From JAHRAW01 sp963693025 (GTDB taxonomy: Bacteria; Pseudomonadota; Gammaproteobacteria; Arenicellales; Poriferihabitantaceae), in the NCBI GenBank assembly GCA_963693025.1, contig OY843749.1:2418001-2482000 (forward strand): a stretch of DNA of 64,000 nt, written 5' to 3'. Position numbers and translations under genes: made by a program. The stretch's first letter is position 1; each line of letters starts with the position of its first letter. Shown one piece after another: positions 44,501 to 59,500 of this stretch. Under the pieces are notes generated by a model, which saw nothing but the letters and a program-made list of their open reading frames with translations, had not been told where the DNA came from and did not search any database.

Positions 44501-47500
44501 CAACCACACCGTCACCGTAACCGTTGGGGGCGCCGCCGAATACGACGGCATCGCCGCCGAGGATGTGGAGGTGGATGTGTATGACACCCTCGTGGGCGGC
44601 ATCGTGTTCGCGCCCGCGAGTCTGACTGTGACCGAAGGCGGCAGCGGCATCTATACGGTGGCGCTGAGCATCATCCCGAGCGGCGAGGTGACGATTCCGC
44701 TGCAAGTCACCACCGCCTCCCTCGCCACCTTCGAACCCGCCGCCGGGTTAACTTTCTCGCCCGGCACCTGGAACATCCCGCAGACCGTCACCGTCGGCAC
44801 GACGACCGACCCTGACGCCCGCCGCAATCCCAATGCTCTCGTCCGCCACCAAGCAAGCGGCGGGGGTTACGACGCCAGCCCCGCCGGCAGTTATGCGGTG
44901 GTGATTACCGAAACCGGCAGCATCGGCGTGTCGATTTCCACGCCGACCCTGACCGTGGACGAGGGTGATTTTGCCAGTTACACCGTGGCGCTAACCTCCC
45001 CGCCGAGCATCGGCGAAGTGACGGTCACGCCGGGCAGCGCCGACACGGGCGCGGTTCTCGTCACCACCGCCGCGCTGGTGTTTGACGCCGCCGACTGGAA
45101 TATGCCGCAGACGGTGTCGGTTCAAGGCGTGGCGGATGCTGATTCGGCTGACGAGTCGGTTGTGATTACCCATGAGGTGACGGTGACCGATGCGTCATCG
45201 GAATACGACGGGGCAACCGCCGCCGCGGTGACGGTAACCGTAACCGACGCCCCGCCCGCCCCCGCCGGCGGTCCGGCTTTCGCCGCCGGGGTCACGGTGG
45301 ATGACCAGATATTCGGCGTGGGCAGACGCGCGTTACTGGTGCTGCCCCCCGTCGACCCCGCCACGCCCGGCGTGGGCACTATCACCTACGCGCTGGCGCC
45401 GGATGTCACCGTGGCGGTTCCGGGCACGCGGTTTGTGGAAAACACGCGCACATTGACAGGCACGCCGAGCACCGAAGCGGCGGCGGTTACGCTGACCTAC
45501 ACGGCAACGGACGACGACGGCAATGTCGCCCGACTCGTGTTTGCGGTGACGGTAATCACGCCGGAAGTGCTGATTAGCGACACGACGGTAACGATTATCG
45601 AGGGCGTCGCCACCGGCGCTTACACCGTGCGGCTATCCACCAACCCTAATCGCACCACCGTGGTGACGCCGGTGAGCGGCGACCCCGCCCTCTTGCCGGC
45701 GCCCGATGAATTGAGTTTTACGGCATTGACATGGCAAGTGCCGCAGACGGTCACGCTGACATCGGTGCCGGACACCCTCCTTGACGATGGCGTCGTAACC
45801 ATCACCCACACGCTGAGAGGTTATGGCGGCGTGACGAGCGTTGACTCTGTGGTGGTGACGATTACCAACACCGACGCCGACACCACGCCGGTTTTCTCCG
45901 CCACCGAGACGGTGGACGACCAGATTTACGCCGTCGACGTACCCATTGAGACGCTGACCCTGCCCGAGGCGACCGGGGTTATCGCCAACGGCGATTTGAC
46001 CTACACGCTGACGCCGGATGTGGCGACCCTCATCCCCGGTTTGACCTTCAGGACGAGTATTCGACTGACATTCGACCGCAGTCGTCCGGCGCGCGAACTG
46101 AGCGGTACGCCGACCGCCGCCACCGCGTCTCCGGTCACCCTGACCTACACCGCCACCGACGCCGAAGGCGACAGCGTGAGTAGCGAGTTTACGGTGGCGG
46201 TGACGGCGGCGGGAGTCGTCATCAGCCCGTTGGAAGTGGATGTCTACGAGCAAGGAGCGAATGAGTTCTACACGGTGGTGCTGGACACCTTTCCGGGGAA
46301 TGCGCAAAGCGTGCGGATTACCATCGCAGCCGACCCTGGGATTAGTCTCACCCCGCCCCAATTCGCAGCCCGGCTGGATTTCAGCGCGGCTGACTGGAAC
46401 ACCCCGCAGACCGTGCGGGTGAATGCGCCGCCGAATGAAGACGGCAATGAAGTTGACGAAGAAGGCATCAGCATCACGCATACCGTGTCGGGCGCCGGAA
46501 GCAGTAGTCCCTACTTCAGGCTCAATGGCCAAAATGTCGGCACGGTGGTGGTGAATATTCGTGATGACGACCATGCGGTGGAGGTTTACAGAGGCGGTAC
46601 ACAAAATCGGTTGACGGAATTCGCCGTGGATGAGGGCGGTAGCGGCGTTATAGACATTTACCCGCCGCAGTTTAATCCTCCGCTGACATTCACCGGCGCG
46701 GAAATTTTCCCGAACGACGGCGGTGTGACCTTTACGCTGGACCAAACTTTGCCGCACCTTCTGAGTAGTTTTGGGCAATTCGACTTCCTCCGAGTCACCT
46801 TCACCGCCCACAACGACCTTGACACGGTGAGCACCGTCTATCGCTATGTCCAACACTACACCTATCAAGGCACCGCCCGCAGTTACTCCTTCCGAGTAAC
46901 CGCCACCGACACCGGCAGCAACGCCCCGCCGGCGACGCCGCCGGCGGTGACGATTGCGCCGCTCACGCTGGAAATAGAAGAAGGCGCGATGGACACCTAC
47001 ACCGTCACGCTGGCGACCGACCCCGGCGGTGAAGTGGTGGTAACGCCGGCGAGCGACAACACCGCCGATGTGCCGACCCCAAGCGCGCTGACCTTTGCGG
47101 CGGGCGCGTGGAATACGCCGCAGATGGTCACCGTCACCACCAACGCCGATGTGTTGGAAGACTTTACCGACGAGACCGCCATCATCAGCCACACGGTAAC
47201 CGGCTACGCCGCCGCGCCGACTCCCAGTAATGTGGTGGTGACGGTGGACGACAACGACACCGACTCGTCGCCGAATTTCGCGGGCGCCTCGGTGCCCGAC
47301 CAGAACTACACCGCCACCTTCACCGTCGTCAACCTGTCATTGCCCGCCGCCACCGGTGGCAACGACAGCATCACCTACACGCTGACGCCGGACATCGCCA
47401 CCGCCATCCCCGGCTTGGTGTTTGACGAAAACGCGCGCACCGTGACCGGCACACCGAGCGCGGCAACGGCGGCGCAAGGAGTGCGGCTGACCTACACCGC

Positions 47501-50500
47501 CGCCGACACCGACAACAACACCGCCGACAGCGACACCGACAGCCTGACCTTTGCCATCACCGTGGAAGCCGCGCCGGTGGCGGTTGTCCTGCAGATTACC
47601 CCCCCCGCGCTGACGATTGACGAGGGCGGAATGGGCGTCTACACCGTGCAACTGAGCGCGCCACCGGTGCGCGATGCGGAAGTCCAAGCGGTCACCATCG
47701 GGGCGCACGACCTGACGCTCACCCAAGCCGGCGCGCCGCTGGGCGTGTTGATTTTTGGCCCCTCCAATTGGAACAATGAGCAGACCGTCACCGTCGCCGC
47801 CGCCACTGATGCCGACCGGGCGGACGACATCGTCATCATCACCCACACCGTCAGCCTTACAGACATTTTCGAGGTGAGACTCACCGTGACGGTGAACGAC
47901 ACCACCCCCGACACCGCTCCGGCTTTCGCCGCGCAACAAACCGACCAGACCTACACCACCGGCGACACGGTTGACCTGACCCTGCCCGAAGCCATCGGCG
48001 GCGACGGCGACCTGACCTACGCGCTGGAGCCGAGCGGCGACATTCCCGCCGGCTTGACCTTTGACGCCGGCGAGCGCACCTTGAGCGGCACGGCGAACGC
48101 GGTGACGGCGACGACGGTCACGCTGACCTACACCGCCACCGACACCGACGGCGACACCGCCAGCCTGACTTTCGCGGTCACCGTCCAAGCCGTCCCCGAC
48201 ACCGCGCCGGCTTTCGCCGGCGGTGCGGTGGCGGACGACCAGACCTTCATCGCCGGCACGCAAATCACGCCCGTGGTGTTGCCCGCCGTCGACCCCGCCA
48301 ACGCGGGCAACGGCGCACCCGTCTATACGCTGACGCCGGACATCACCGTCGCCATCCCGGGCTTGACCTTCACCGCAGGCACGCGCACGCTGAGTGGCAC
48401 GCCAACTACGGCGACGACGGCGGCGGTCACGCTGACTTACACCCTCGCCGACAGCGACACCACCACCGGCGCGGCGGACGAAGCCAGCCTGACTTTCGCT
48501 ATCACGGTCAACAACGGTCCGCCGGTTGCGGTCGACGACGCCGCCGCCGTCGACACCGACTCGACGATTGACATTGCCGATGGCGCAGCCGGCGACTTGT
48601 TGCTTAACGACAGCGACCCGGACGGCGACACCCTGACTATCATCGGGGTTGACTCCTCACCGGGCCTTCTGAGAAACCGATTCGTGGGCGTAGGCATACT
48701 GGCATCCGGCGGCGGCACCATCACCATCCACGCCGACGGCTCGTGGAGTTATGACCCAGGAACCGCTTTCAACAGCCTGACGCTGGGGCAGACCGGTACC
48801 GCCACGGCGGTGTACCGCGTATCCGACGGCAACGGCAACACCGATGACGGAGAACTTCGCATCACCGTCACCCGCGTCGCCGACCCCGACATCAGCCCGG
48901 CTTTCGCCAGCGGCGAGGTGGTGGACGACCAGACCTACACCACCGGCGAAGCGGTCGACCTGACCCTGCCCGAAGCCACCGGCGGCAACGGCGACCTGAC
49001 CTACGCGCTGGAGCCGAGCGGCGACATTCCCGCCGGCTTGACCTTTGACGCCGGCGAGCGCACCTTGAGCGGCACGGCGAACGCGGTGACGGCGACGGCG
49101 GTCACGCTGACCTACACCGCCACCGACACCGACGGCGACAGCGACAGCCTGACTTTCGCGGTCACCGTCAACCCCGCGGCGCCGGTAACGCCGCCGGCGC
49201 TGGTGTTTGACGTCGACGAACTGACCGTCGACGAAGGCGCCAGCGGCGCTTACACGGTTGAATTGTCGGTCGCGCCGACCACCGGCAATGTGACGGTCAC
49301 GCCGGACGCCACCACCGGCTTGACCTTCGCGCCCGCCGCGCTGACTTTCTCCGCCACCAGTTGGGACACGGCGCAAGACATCGTCATCACCGCCGCGCCC
49401 GACGACGACACGCTTAACGAGACCGTCGCCGTCAGCCACACGGTGAACGGCGCGGGCAACTACGCCGCGCTGTCCGCCGCCGGCGGTGGCGATGTCACGG
49501 TAACGGTAACCGACACCAGCATTCCCGCCGTTACGATTTCCCCGACCACGCTGTCGGTGAACGAGGGCGAGAGCGACATTTACACCGTGCGGCTTGCGAC
49601 CATACCGCTCGCCGATGTGGTGATTACGCCGAACAGCGCCGCCCCCGCCGTCGCCACGGTCTCCCCCACCGGCGGGCTGACTTTCACCGCCGGCAACTGG
49701 AGCGATGAGCAGACCGTCACCGTCACCGGCGTGGCGGACGCCGACGCCGTCGCCAACGCCGCCGCCATCATCGTCCACTCGGCGACCAGCACGGACACGG
49801 ACTACGACGCCCTCGCCGGCATTGACGCTGTGAGGGTGACCGTCACCGAAACCGACAGCGTCGGCTTCACCGTCACCCCGCCGACCCTCGCCTTGAACGA
49901 GGGCGACTCCGGTTTCTACACCGTGGTATTGACCTCCGCGCCGAGCATCGGCGAAGTGAAGGTAACGCCGGACAACCCCGACACCGGCGCGGTCGGCATT
50001 TTCGACACCACCACCGAGTTGATTTTTGCGCCCGCCAACTGGAATGTCGCGCAGACGGTTTCGCTTCGCGCCGAGACGGATGCCGATGCGACTAACGAGT
50101 CGGTCTTGATTGGCAACACGGTGACCGCGAGCGACCCGTCATCGGATTACGCCGACGCAACCGCCGACGGTGTGACCGTAACCGTCACCGACAACACCCC
50201 CGGCACGCCGCCGGCGGTGACGATTTCCACCGACACGCTGACGATTGCCGAGGGCGGAAGAGACACCTACACCGTGCGGCTTGCCACGAGTCCGAGCGCC
50301 AACGTGGTGATTACGCCGAGCAGCGGCAACGCCTCCGCCACCGTCTCTGGTCCGCTGACTTTCACCGCCGGCGATTGGAACGATGCGCAGACCGTCACCG
50401 TCACCGCCGCGGCGGACGCTGACGCCGCGCCCAACGCCGCCGCCGTCATTAGCCACGCCGCCGGCGGCGCGGCGGAGTATGCCGCCATCGCCGCCATTGA

Positions 50501-53500
50501 CGCGGTGACGGTAACGATTCCCGAAGCCCAGAGCGCGGCGGTGACGATTGGCACGACCACCTTGTCGCTGGGTGAGGATGACAGCGACGGCGACGATACC
50601 TTTGACACCTACACCGTGGCGCTGACCGCGCCGCCGAGCGCGGGCGTCGTGGTGGTAACGCCGACCAGCGACGACACCGGCATCGCCACCGTTGAGCCGA
50701 GCGCCGGGCTGACCTTTGACAGCAGCAACTGGAATGTGACGCAGTTGGCGACGGTAACCGCCGCTATCGACCCCGACCGTGATGACGACGTCACCAACAT
50801 CAGCCACACCGTCACCGGCGCCGCCGAATACGCCGGCATCACCGTCGCTGGGGTGAGGGTGGAGGTTGGCGACACCAGCGTGCCGGGTGTCGCGCTGACG
50901 TCCGACACGCTGACCTTGGCGGAGGGAGTCAGCGGCGTTTATGGCGTGTTGCTTACGACCATACCGGACGGCGGCGATGTGGTGATTACGCTGAGACTCC
51001 TTTCCGGCGCCGCCACCTTCGCGCCCGCCACGCTCACCTTCACGCCCGCCACTTGGAATGTGGCGCAGTCGATAACCGTCACGCCCACCGCGGACGACGA
51101 CGCCGTCGCCAACACCGCCATCGGCATCCGCCACCAGGGAAGCGGCGCGGATTACCGCCAAGCCCGCGCCACCCTGCGCGTGGTGGTTCCCGAATCCCAG
51201 AGCGCCGGGGTGACGGTGAACCCGCTCACGATTGCCTTGACCGAGGGCAACTCCGCTTCCTATACCGTGGTATTGACTTCCGCGCCGAGCGTTGGCGAAG
51301 TGACGGTCACGCCGAGCAGCGCCGACTCCGCTGCGGTCAGCGTATTCTCCGGCACCGCCGAGTTGACCTTTACATCCGCCAACTGGAATGTCGCGCAGGC
51401 GGTTTCGGTGATTGCCGAGCCGGATACCGATTCGACTAACGAGTCGGTCGTCATCAGCAACGCGGTCACCGTGAGCAACTCGTCATCGGATTACGACGGT
51501 GAAACCGCCGCCGCGGTGACGGTGACGGTAACCGATCCCACCCCCGCCGCCCCCGACGCCCCGGCTTTCGCCGCGGGTGATACGGTGGATGACCAAGTTT
51601 ACGCCGTTAACAACACACTCATTGCCCTGTCGTTGCCCACCGTTGCCGCCGCCACTCCGGGCGAAGGCACCGTCACCTACACGCTGGCGCCGGAAGTCAG
51701 CACGGCGCTTCCCGGTTTGGCGTTTGACGCAAGCGTGCCCGAATTGCGCGGCACGCCGAGCAGCGTCACGGCGGCGCAAGGAGTGCGGCTGACCTACACG
51801 GCAACCGACGAAAACGGCAATACCGACCGCCGCGTGTTTACGGTCACGTTTAGGAGCCCCGAAGTGCTGATTAGCGAGACGACGCTGACGATTACCGAGG
51901 GCGCTTCCGCCGCCTACACCATCGTGCTGGCGGCGCCCTCCACCAGCGCTGTCTTGGTTAGACCGGTGAGTGGCGACCCCGCCGCCGTCGTCACCCCCGC
52001 CGTGCTGACCTTCGCCAGAGCCGCATGGGATGTGGCGCAGACGGTGAGGGTGGATACGGTGTCGGACACCCTCATCGCAGACGGCGTCGTCACGATAACC
52101 CATGCCAATTTGACCGGTTACCGCGGCGCCCCCACCCCCGATGCGGTGGTGGTGACGATTACCAACACCGATGCCGACACCACGCCGACTTTCTCCGCCA
52201 CCGAGACCGTGGACGACCAGATTTACACCGCCGGTACGCTCATCGAGACGCTGACCCTGCCCGAGGCAACCGGCGTTGCTACCAACGGCACGCTGGTCTA
52301 CACGCTGACGCCGGATGTGACCACCGCCATACCCGGTTTGGATTTCAGGACGAGTTTTCGACCGGCTCCAGGGGTGCGTCTTCCCACGCGCGAATTGTTT
52401 GGCACGCCGCTCGCCGCCACCGCGTCTCCGGTTACGCTGACCCTGACGGCGACCGACGCCGACGGCGGCAGCGCGAGCCGCGAGTTCACGGTGACGGTGA
52501 CGGATGCGCGAGTCATCATCAGCCCGTTGGAGTTGGATGTCTACGAGGAAGGGAATGTTGAGTTCTACACGGTGGTGCTGGACACCTATCCGGGGAATGG
52601 GGAAAGGATGCGGATTGACATCGCAGCCGGCGTGGGGATTGATGTCGCCCCGCCCGTAGAGAGAAACCGGATAGATTTCAGCGAAAATAACTGGAACATC
52701 CCGCAGACCGTCCGGGTGAATGTGCCGCGGGAGGACGGCAACGAAGTTGACGAAGAAGGCATCAGCATCACGCATACCGTGACCGGCGCCACAAGGAGTA
52801 ATCCCTACTTCAGGTTCAATGACCAAAATGTCGGCACGGTGATAGTGAACGTCCGTGATGACGACCAGGCGGTGGAGTTTTACAGAAGTGGCGAAACAAC
52901 TGAGTTGACGGAATTCGCCGTGAATGAGGGCGGTAGTGGCGTTATACAAATGTTCCCGCCGTTTCTCGGCACTCCTCCGCTGACATTCAACAGCGCGGAA
53001 ATTTTCCCGAACGACGGCGGTGTGACCTTTACGCTGGACCGAGGTTTGCCGAGCACTCTGAATACTTTTGGGGCAAACGACTTCCTCGGCGTCACCTTCA
53101 CCGCCCGCAATGACCTTGACACGCTGGATAACGTCTATCGCTACGTCCAACACTACACCTACCAAGGCACCGCCCGCAGTTACTCCTTTCGGGTAACCGC
53201 CACCGACACCGGCAGCAACGCCCCGCCGGCGACGCCGCCGGCGGTGACGATTGACCCGCTCACGCTGACGATTGCCGAAGGCGCGATGGACACCTACACC
53301 GTCACGCTGGCGACCGACCCCGGTGGTGAAGTGGTGGTAACGCCGGCGAGCGACAACACCGCCGATGTGCCGACTCCACCCGCACTGACCTTTGCGGCGG
53401 GCGAATGGGACACGCCGCAGATGGTAACCGTCACCACCAATGCCGATGTGTTGGAAGACTTTGCCGACGAGAGCGCGCAAATCACCCACACCGTCACCGG

Positions 53501-56500
53501 CTACACCGGCGTCACCACCGCCCCCGCGGTCGCGGTAACGGTAACCGACCCGCACACCAACACCGTGCCAAGTTTCGCCGCCACGCAAGCCGACCCAACC
53601 TACACAGTCGGCGACACGGTCGACCTGACCCTGCCCGCCGCCACCGGTGACGGCGACATCACCTACACGCTGACGCCCACCGCGGACATTCCCGCCGGCT
53701 TGACCTTTGACGCCACCGAGCGCACCTTGAGCGGCACGGCGAACGCGGCGGCGACCGCCACGCTAACCTACACCGCCGCCGACAGCGACGCCGAAACCGG
53801 CGCGGCGGACGAAGCCAGCCAGACCTTCACCATCACCGTCAACCCCGCGGTGGTGCCGGGGGCGGTGACGATTGCCCCGACCCACTTCTCGCTGGATGAG
53901 GACGCTCGCAATGGCGGCGCCACCGACGACATCTACACCGTGGTATTGACCGCCCAGCCGAGCGGCGGCAGCGTGGTGGTGACGCCGGTGAGCGCCGACA
54001 CCGCCATCGCCACCGTCTCACCCGCCGCCGGTCTCACCTTTGACAGCAGCAACTGGAATGTGGCGCAGATGGCGACGGTGTTCGCGGTTGTCGACCCCGA
54101 CGTCGACGACGAAATCGCCACCATCCGCCACACCGTCACCGCCACCGCCGCGGCGCTGGAATACCAAAGCGTCACCGCCGGCGATGTGACCGTGACGATA
54201 ACCGACACCAGCGAGCCGGGCATCGCGCTGTCGCCCGCCCCGCTGACCGTAACCGAAGGCACCACCGGCGCGTATGGCGTGCAACTGGACACCATACCGA
54301 GTGGCGGCGATGTGACGATTGCGCTGAGCCTCGCCGGCGGCGACGCCACCTTCCAACCCGCCAGCCTCACCTTCTCGGACGCCACTTGGAATGTGGCGCA
54401 GTCGGTAATGGTCACGCCCGCCACCGACGCCGACGCCGCCGCCAACACCGATGTCACCATCAACCACGCGGCATCGGGCGCGGATTACGCCACCGCCGCC
54501 GCCGCCTTGCGCGTGGTGGTTCCCGAAGCCCAGACCGCCGGCGTGGCGATTTCCATCGACACGCTGGTTTTAATCGAACACTCTTCCCAAACCTATAGCG
54601 TGGCGTTGACTTCCGCGCCGGTCGGCGGCGATGTGCGGGTGACGCCGAGTAGCGACAACGCCGCGGTCACCGCCTCCCCCGCCGCCGGGTTGGTGTTCAC
54701 CGCCGCCAACTGGAATCAGGCGCAGAACCTGACCGTCCTCGCCGTCCGCGACGTCAATGCCATCCACGAAACCGCGACCATTACGCACGCGGTTGCCGGC
54801 GCCGATTACGCTAGCGTCACCGCCGCGAATGTCGTGGTGAGGGTCAGCGACACCAACACGCAGGGCGTGACGATTTCCGAGACCGCTCTGACCGTGCGCG
54901 AGGGCGAAGTCGGCACCTACACCGTGCGACTGTCGGTCCAAGCGAGCGGCTTGGTGACGATTACGCCGAGCATTGACACCACCATCGCCACCGTCGAGCC
55001 CGCCATGCTGATTTTCAGCAGTTCCTTCGGAGCAAACTGGAACATCCCGCAGACGTTCACCGTCACCGGCGTCCAGGATGCCGACGCCGCCGATGAGAAT
55101 ACCGACATCACGCACAGCGCATCCGGCGCGGACTACGATGGCGTCACGGTCGATGATGTGGCGGTGACGATTACCGACGACGAGACCGTGTCGGTGGCGG
55201 TTTCCAACTCCGCCGTGACCGTGATGGAAGGCGGCGCCGGCGCTTACACCGTGACGCTGACTTCCGAGCCGGTCAACGGCGATGTGACGGTGACGCCGAG
55301 CATTCCCACGGGCACCGACTTGACGCTCAGCCCGGCTACCGGCGGGCTGACCTTCAACGCCGGCAACTGGAATGTGGCGCAGATGGTCGCCCTCGCCACC
55401 GCCGAAGACGATGATGCGGTCGACGACGCCATCGTCATCACCCACGCGGCAACCGGCGCGGACTACGACGCCGCCCCCGCGGTGACGGTGGCGGTAACGA
55501 TTACCGACGACGAGACCATTTCGGTGGCGGTTTCCGACTCCGCCGTGACCGTGATGGAAGGCGGCGCCGGCGCTTACACCGTGACGCTGACTTCCGCGCC
55601 GGTCAACGGCGATGTGACGGTGACGCCGAGCATTCCATCGGGCACCGATTTGACGCTCAGCCCGGCTACGGGCGGGCTGACCTTCAACGCCGGCAACTGG
55701 AATGTGGCGCAGATGGTCGCCCTCTCCGCCGCCGAAGACGATGATGCGGTCGACGACGCCATCGTCATCACCCACACGGCAACCGGCGCGGACTACGACG
55801 CCGCCCCCGCCGTGACGGTGGCGGTAACGATTGACGACAACGACAACGTCGGGGTGACGGTGACGCCGGACACATTGCCCGTGAACGAGGGCGAGTTTGC
55901 CACTTACACCGTGGAACTGACTTCCGCGCCGAGCATCGGCGAAGTAACCGTAACGCCGAGCAGCGCCGACACCGGCGCGGTCAGCGTCACCGCCGCGCTG
56001 GTGTTTGACGCCGCCAACTGGGACACGCCGCAGGTGGTGAGCGTCGGCGGTGTGGCGGATGATGATGCGACTAACGAGTCGGTTGAGATTACCAACACGG
56101 TAACGGTGAGCGATGGTTCATCGGAATACGCCACCGCCACCGCCGATGAAGTGACGGTAACGGTAACCGACACCAGCATTCCCGCCGTTACGATTGCCCC
56201 GACCGACCTGACCGTTGCCGAGGGCGGCAACCGCGCCTACACCGTGCAACTGGCGACCGAGCCCGCCGCCGGCGCGCAGGTGATGATTACGCCGAGCGTG
56301 GGCGGTGATGTTGCCGACCACGGCGTCACCATCGCGCCAAGCGCCGCGCTGCTCTTTGACGCCGCCACTTGGAACACCGCGCAAAGCGTGGTCGTCGCCG
56401 CCGCCGAAGATAATTTGGACTTCGCCGACGCCACCGCCACGATTAGCCACGCGGTTGCCGGATACACCGGCGTCACAAACGCCGCCGATGTGGTCGTGAC

Positions 56501-59500
56501 GGTGGACGACGACGACGACGACACCGCCCCGGCTTTCGCCAGCGGCGCGTCGGTGCCCGCGCAGAGTTACACCGAGAACGCACAAATCCCCAACCTGACG
56601 CTGCCCGAAGTCGCCACCGCCACGCCGGGTAACGGCGACATCACCTACATGCTGACGCCGATTCCGTCGGGCTTGAACTTCGACGCCACCAACCGCGTAT
56701 TGAGCGGCACGCCGGACACGGTAACGACCACGGCAATCACGCTAACCTACACCGCCGCCGACGAAGACGGCAACACCGCCGCCAGCGACACCGCCAGCCT
56801 GCTCTTCACCGTCACCGTGGAAGCCGCGCCGGTGCTGGTGGGCGCGCTGGTGTTTGACATCGACCCGCTCGCGCTGAGCGTCGCCGAAGGCGGCAACGGC
56901 GGTTACACCATCGCGCTGTCAGTCGCGCCGAGCGGTGATGTGACGGTAACGCCGAGCGTGCTGGGCGCCGCCGCCGACCACGGCGTGACGCTTACCTCAG
57001 CCGCCGAATTGGTCTTTGACGGCAGCAACTGGGACACGCCGCAAGGCGTGTCCGTCGCCGCCGCCGCCGATGCGGTGGAGGATTTCACCGATGAACTCGC
57101 CTCCATTCGCCACGCGGTAACGGGCGGCGGGTTGTATGCGAGCGTCGCCGACACCTTTGTGACGGTGACGGTGGATGATGACGATACGGACACCGCGCCG
57201 AGGTTCGGCACCAGTCGGTTTGATCAAATACGCGATTTCACTGGCGTGGTCGGTGTGTCCACTACCTTTCCGTTGCAACTGACTTTTGCGCTCGCTGGCA
57301 CCGGCAACGGCGCGCTGACCTACACCTTGACGCCGGATTTGGCGACGGCGGCGCCCGGTTTGACCATTATCCCGCCCGCCACTCCCGGCGGCCCTCCCAG
57401 GATTGCCGGCACCCCGTTGCTGGCGGTTGATGTGGTGATGACCTACACGGTTCACGATGCGGACAGCAACCGGGATGCGAGCGACAGCGACAGCCAGACG
57501 TTCAGGATACGAACGACCTACGCGACCCCGCCCGCGATTACAGCGGCACCCGCCAACCTGCGCGTGGGCGAGGGGTTTAGCGCGGTTTATACGTTGTCGC
57601 TGAACAACCCGGTGCCCGATGATGTGGTCATTACACCGAGCGCTCCGGCGGGGAGCAACCTGGCGGCGAGCGCGGTGACTTTCACGCGCGCCGATTGGAA
57701 TACCGCGCGCACGGTGACGGTAACCGCCGCCGTTGACAACAACGCAATCAACGACACCGTCACCGTCACGCACACGGTGACGGGCGTGCCGTATGACACC
57801 GTGAGCGCGCCGCAGGTGGTGGTGACGATTACCGACGCGCAGTTGCTCGGTGACGCCCCGACCTTCGGCGGCGCATCGGTGGCGGCGCAGACTTACGACC
57901 GGGGTTTTGCGCTGGTGCCGCCGGTAACGCTGCCGGAGGCAACCGGCGGCTTCGGCGCGCTGAGTTACGCCTTGACGCCAAGCGGCGACATACCGAATGG
58001 CTTGAATTTTGACACCATCACGCGCGTATTGAGCGGCACGCCGGACACGCTGGCGGCGGCGGTGACGCTGACCTTGACGGTAACCGACCAGGACGCCGAC
58101 ACGAGCCCCGCCGACAGCGACAGCCTGCGCTTTGCGGTGGCGGTGGCGGAGACCACGGCGAGCGCTTGCCTGCGCACGCCGCAGGTGCGCGATGCGATTC
58201 TGGCGGCGGCGCAGACCGCCAATCCGAGCGTGACCCTCGCCGACTGCCGGTTTGTGACGGCAACGCATTTGGCTGGCATCACCCGGTTGGATGTCGCCGG
58301 CGTCGGCAGTTTGCAAAGCGGCGATTTCGCGGGTTTGAGCGGCATGACCACGCTGAGTGTGATAGACAGTTCGCTGACCTCGTTGCCGGCGGGCTTGCTG
58401 GATGGTTTGAGCGCATTGACTACTTTCATCCTTGCCCGCACGAACGTGGCGGTATTGCCCTCCGGCTTGTTCAGCGACACGCCGAATTTGACGGATTTGC
58501 GTCTGAGCCAGAATCGGTTGGCGGCTTTGCCGGCGGGCTTGTTTGAAGGGCTGGATTTCAGCAGGTCGGGCTCGCAGGTGCGGCTCAACCTCAACCCCGG
58601 TTCAGCCTTCACGCTGGGGCTGCGGGTTGAGCGGCAGACGAGCGGGTTGTTCCGCGTGCGAGTCGTGGAAGGCGCGCCGGGTCCGGTCACCGTGACCTGG
58701 ACGCAGGGGAGCAACACGGGTAGCGTGACCATTCTGGGGGGCGGGGTGTTGAGCGATGAGTTCGGCGCCGTCGGTGCGTTGCCCGTGCTCAGCAATCCGG
58801 CATATGCCTCCGGTACCGTCAGCGTCAATTACATCGGCATCGTGCCGGGCATTCTGCCGCCGCTGGTGCCGGCGGCGCTGGTGTTTGACTCGACTGCGCT
58901 GAGCGTTGACGAAGGAAACACCGTCGCCTACACGATTGAGTTGTCGGTCGCGCCCGACTCCGGCAATGTGGTGGTAACGCCGAGCGCCGCCACTGGCTTG
59001 ACCCTCGCGCCCGCCACGCTGACCTTCACCGCCACCAGTTGGAACACGGCGCAGAGTGTTGTCATCACCGCCGCGCGGGATGCCGACACGGATAACGAGA
59101 CCGTCACCGTCAGCCACGCGGTGGCGGGCGCGGGTAACTACGCCGCGCTGACCGCCGGCGGCGATGTGACGGTGACGGTAACCGACACCACCATTCCCGC
59201 CGTCACGATTTCCACCGCTACGCTGTCCGTGAACGAGGGCGAAAGCGACGCCTACACCGTGGTGCTTGCCACGAGCCCGACCGACAACGTGGTGATTACG
59301 CCAACCAGCACCGCCACCGCCACCGTCTCTGGTCCGCTGACTTTCACCGCCGGCAACTGGAACGTGGCGCAGTCGGTCATCGTCACCGGCGTGGCGGACG
59401 CTGACGCCGCCGCCAACGCCGATGCCGTCATCAGCCACGCGGCGACCAGCACGGATACGGACTACGACACCCTCACCGGCATCGCCGATGTGACGGTGAC

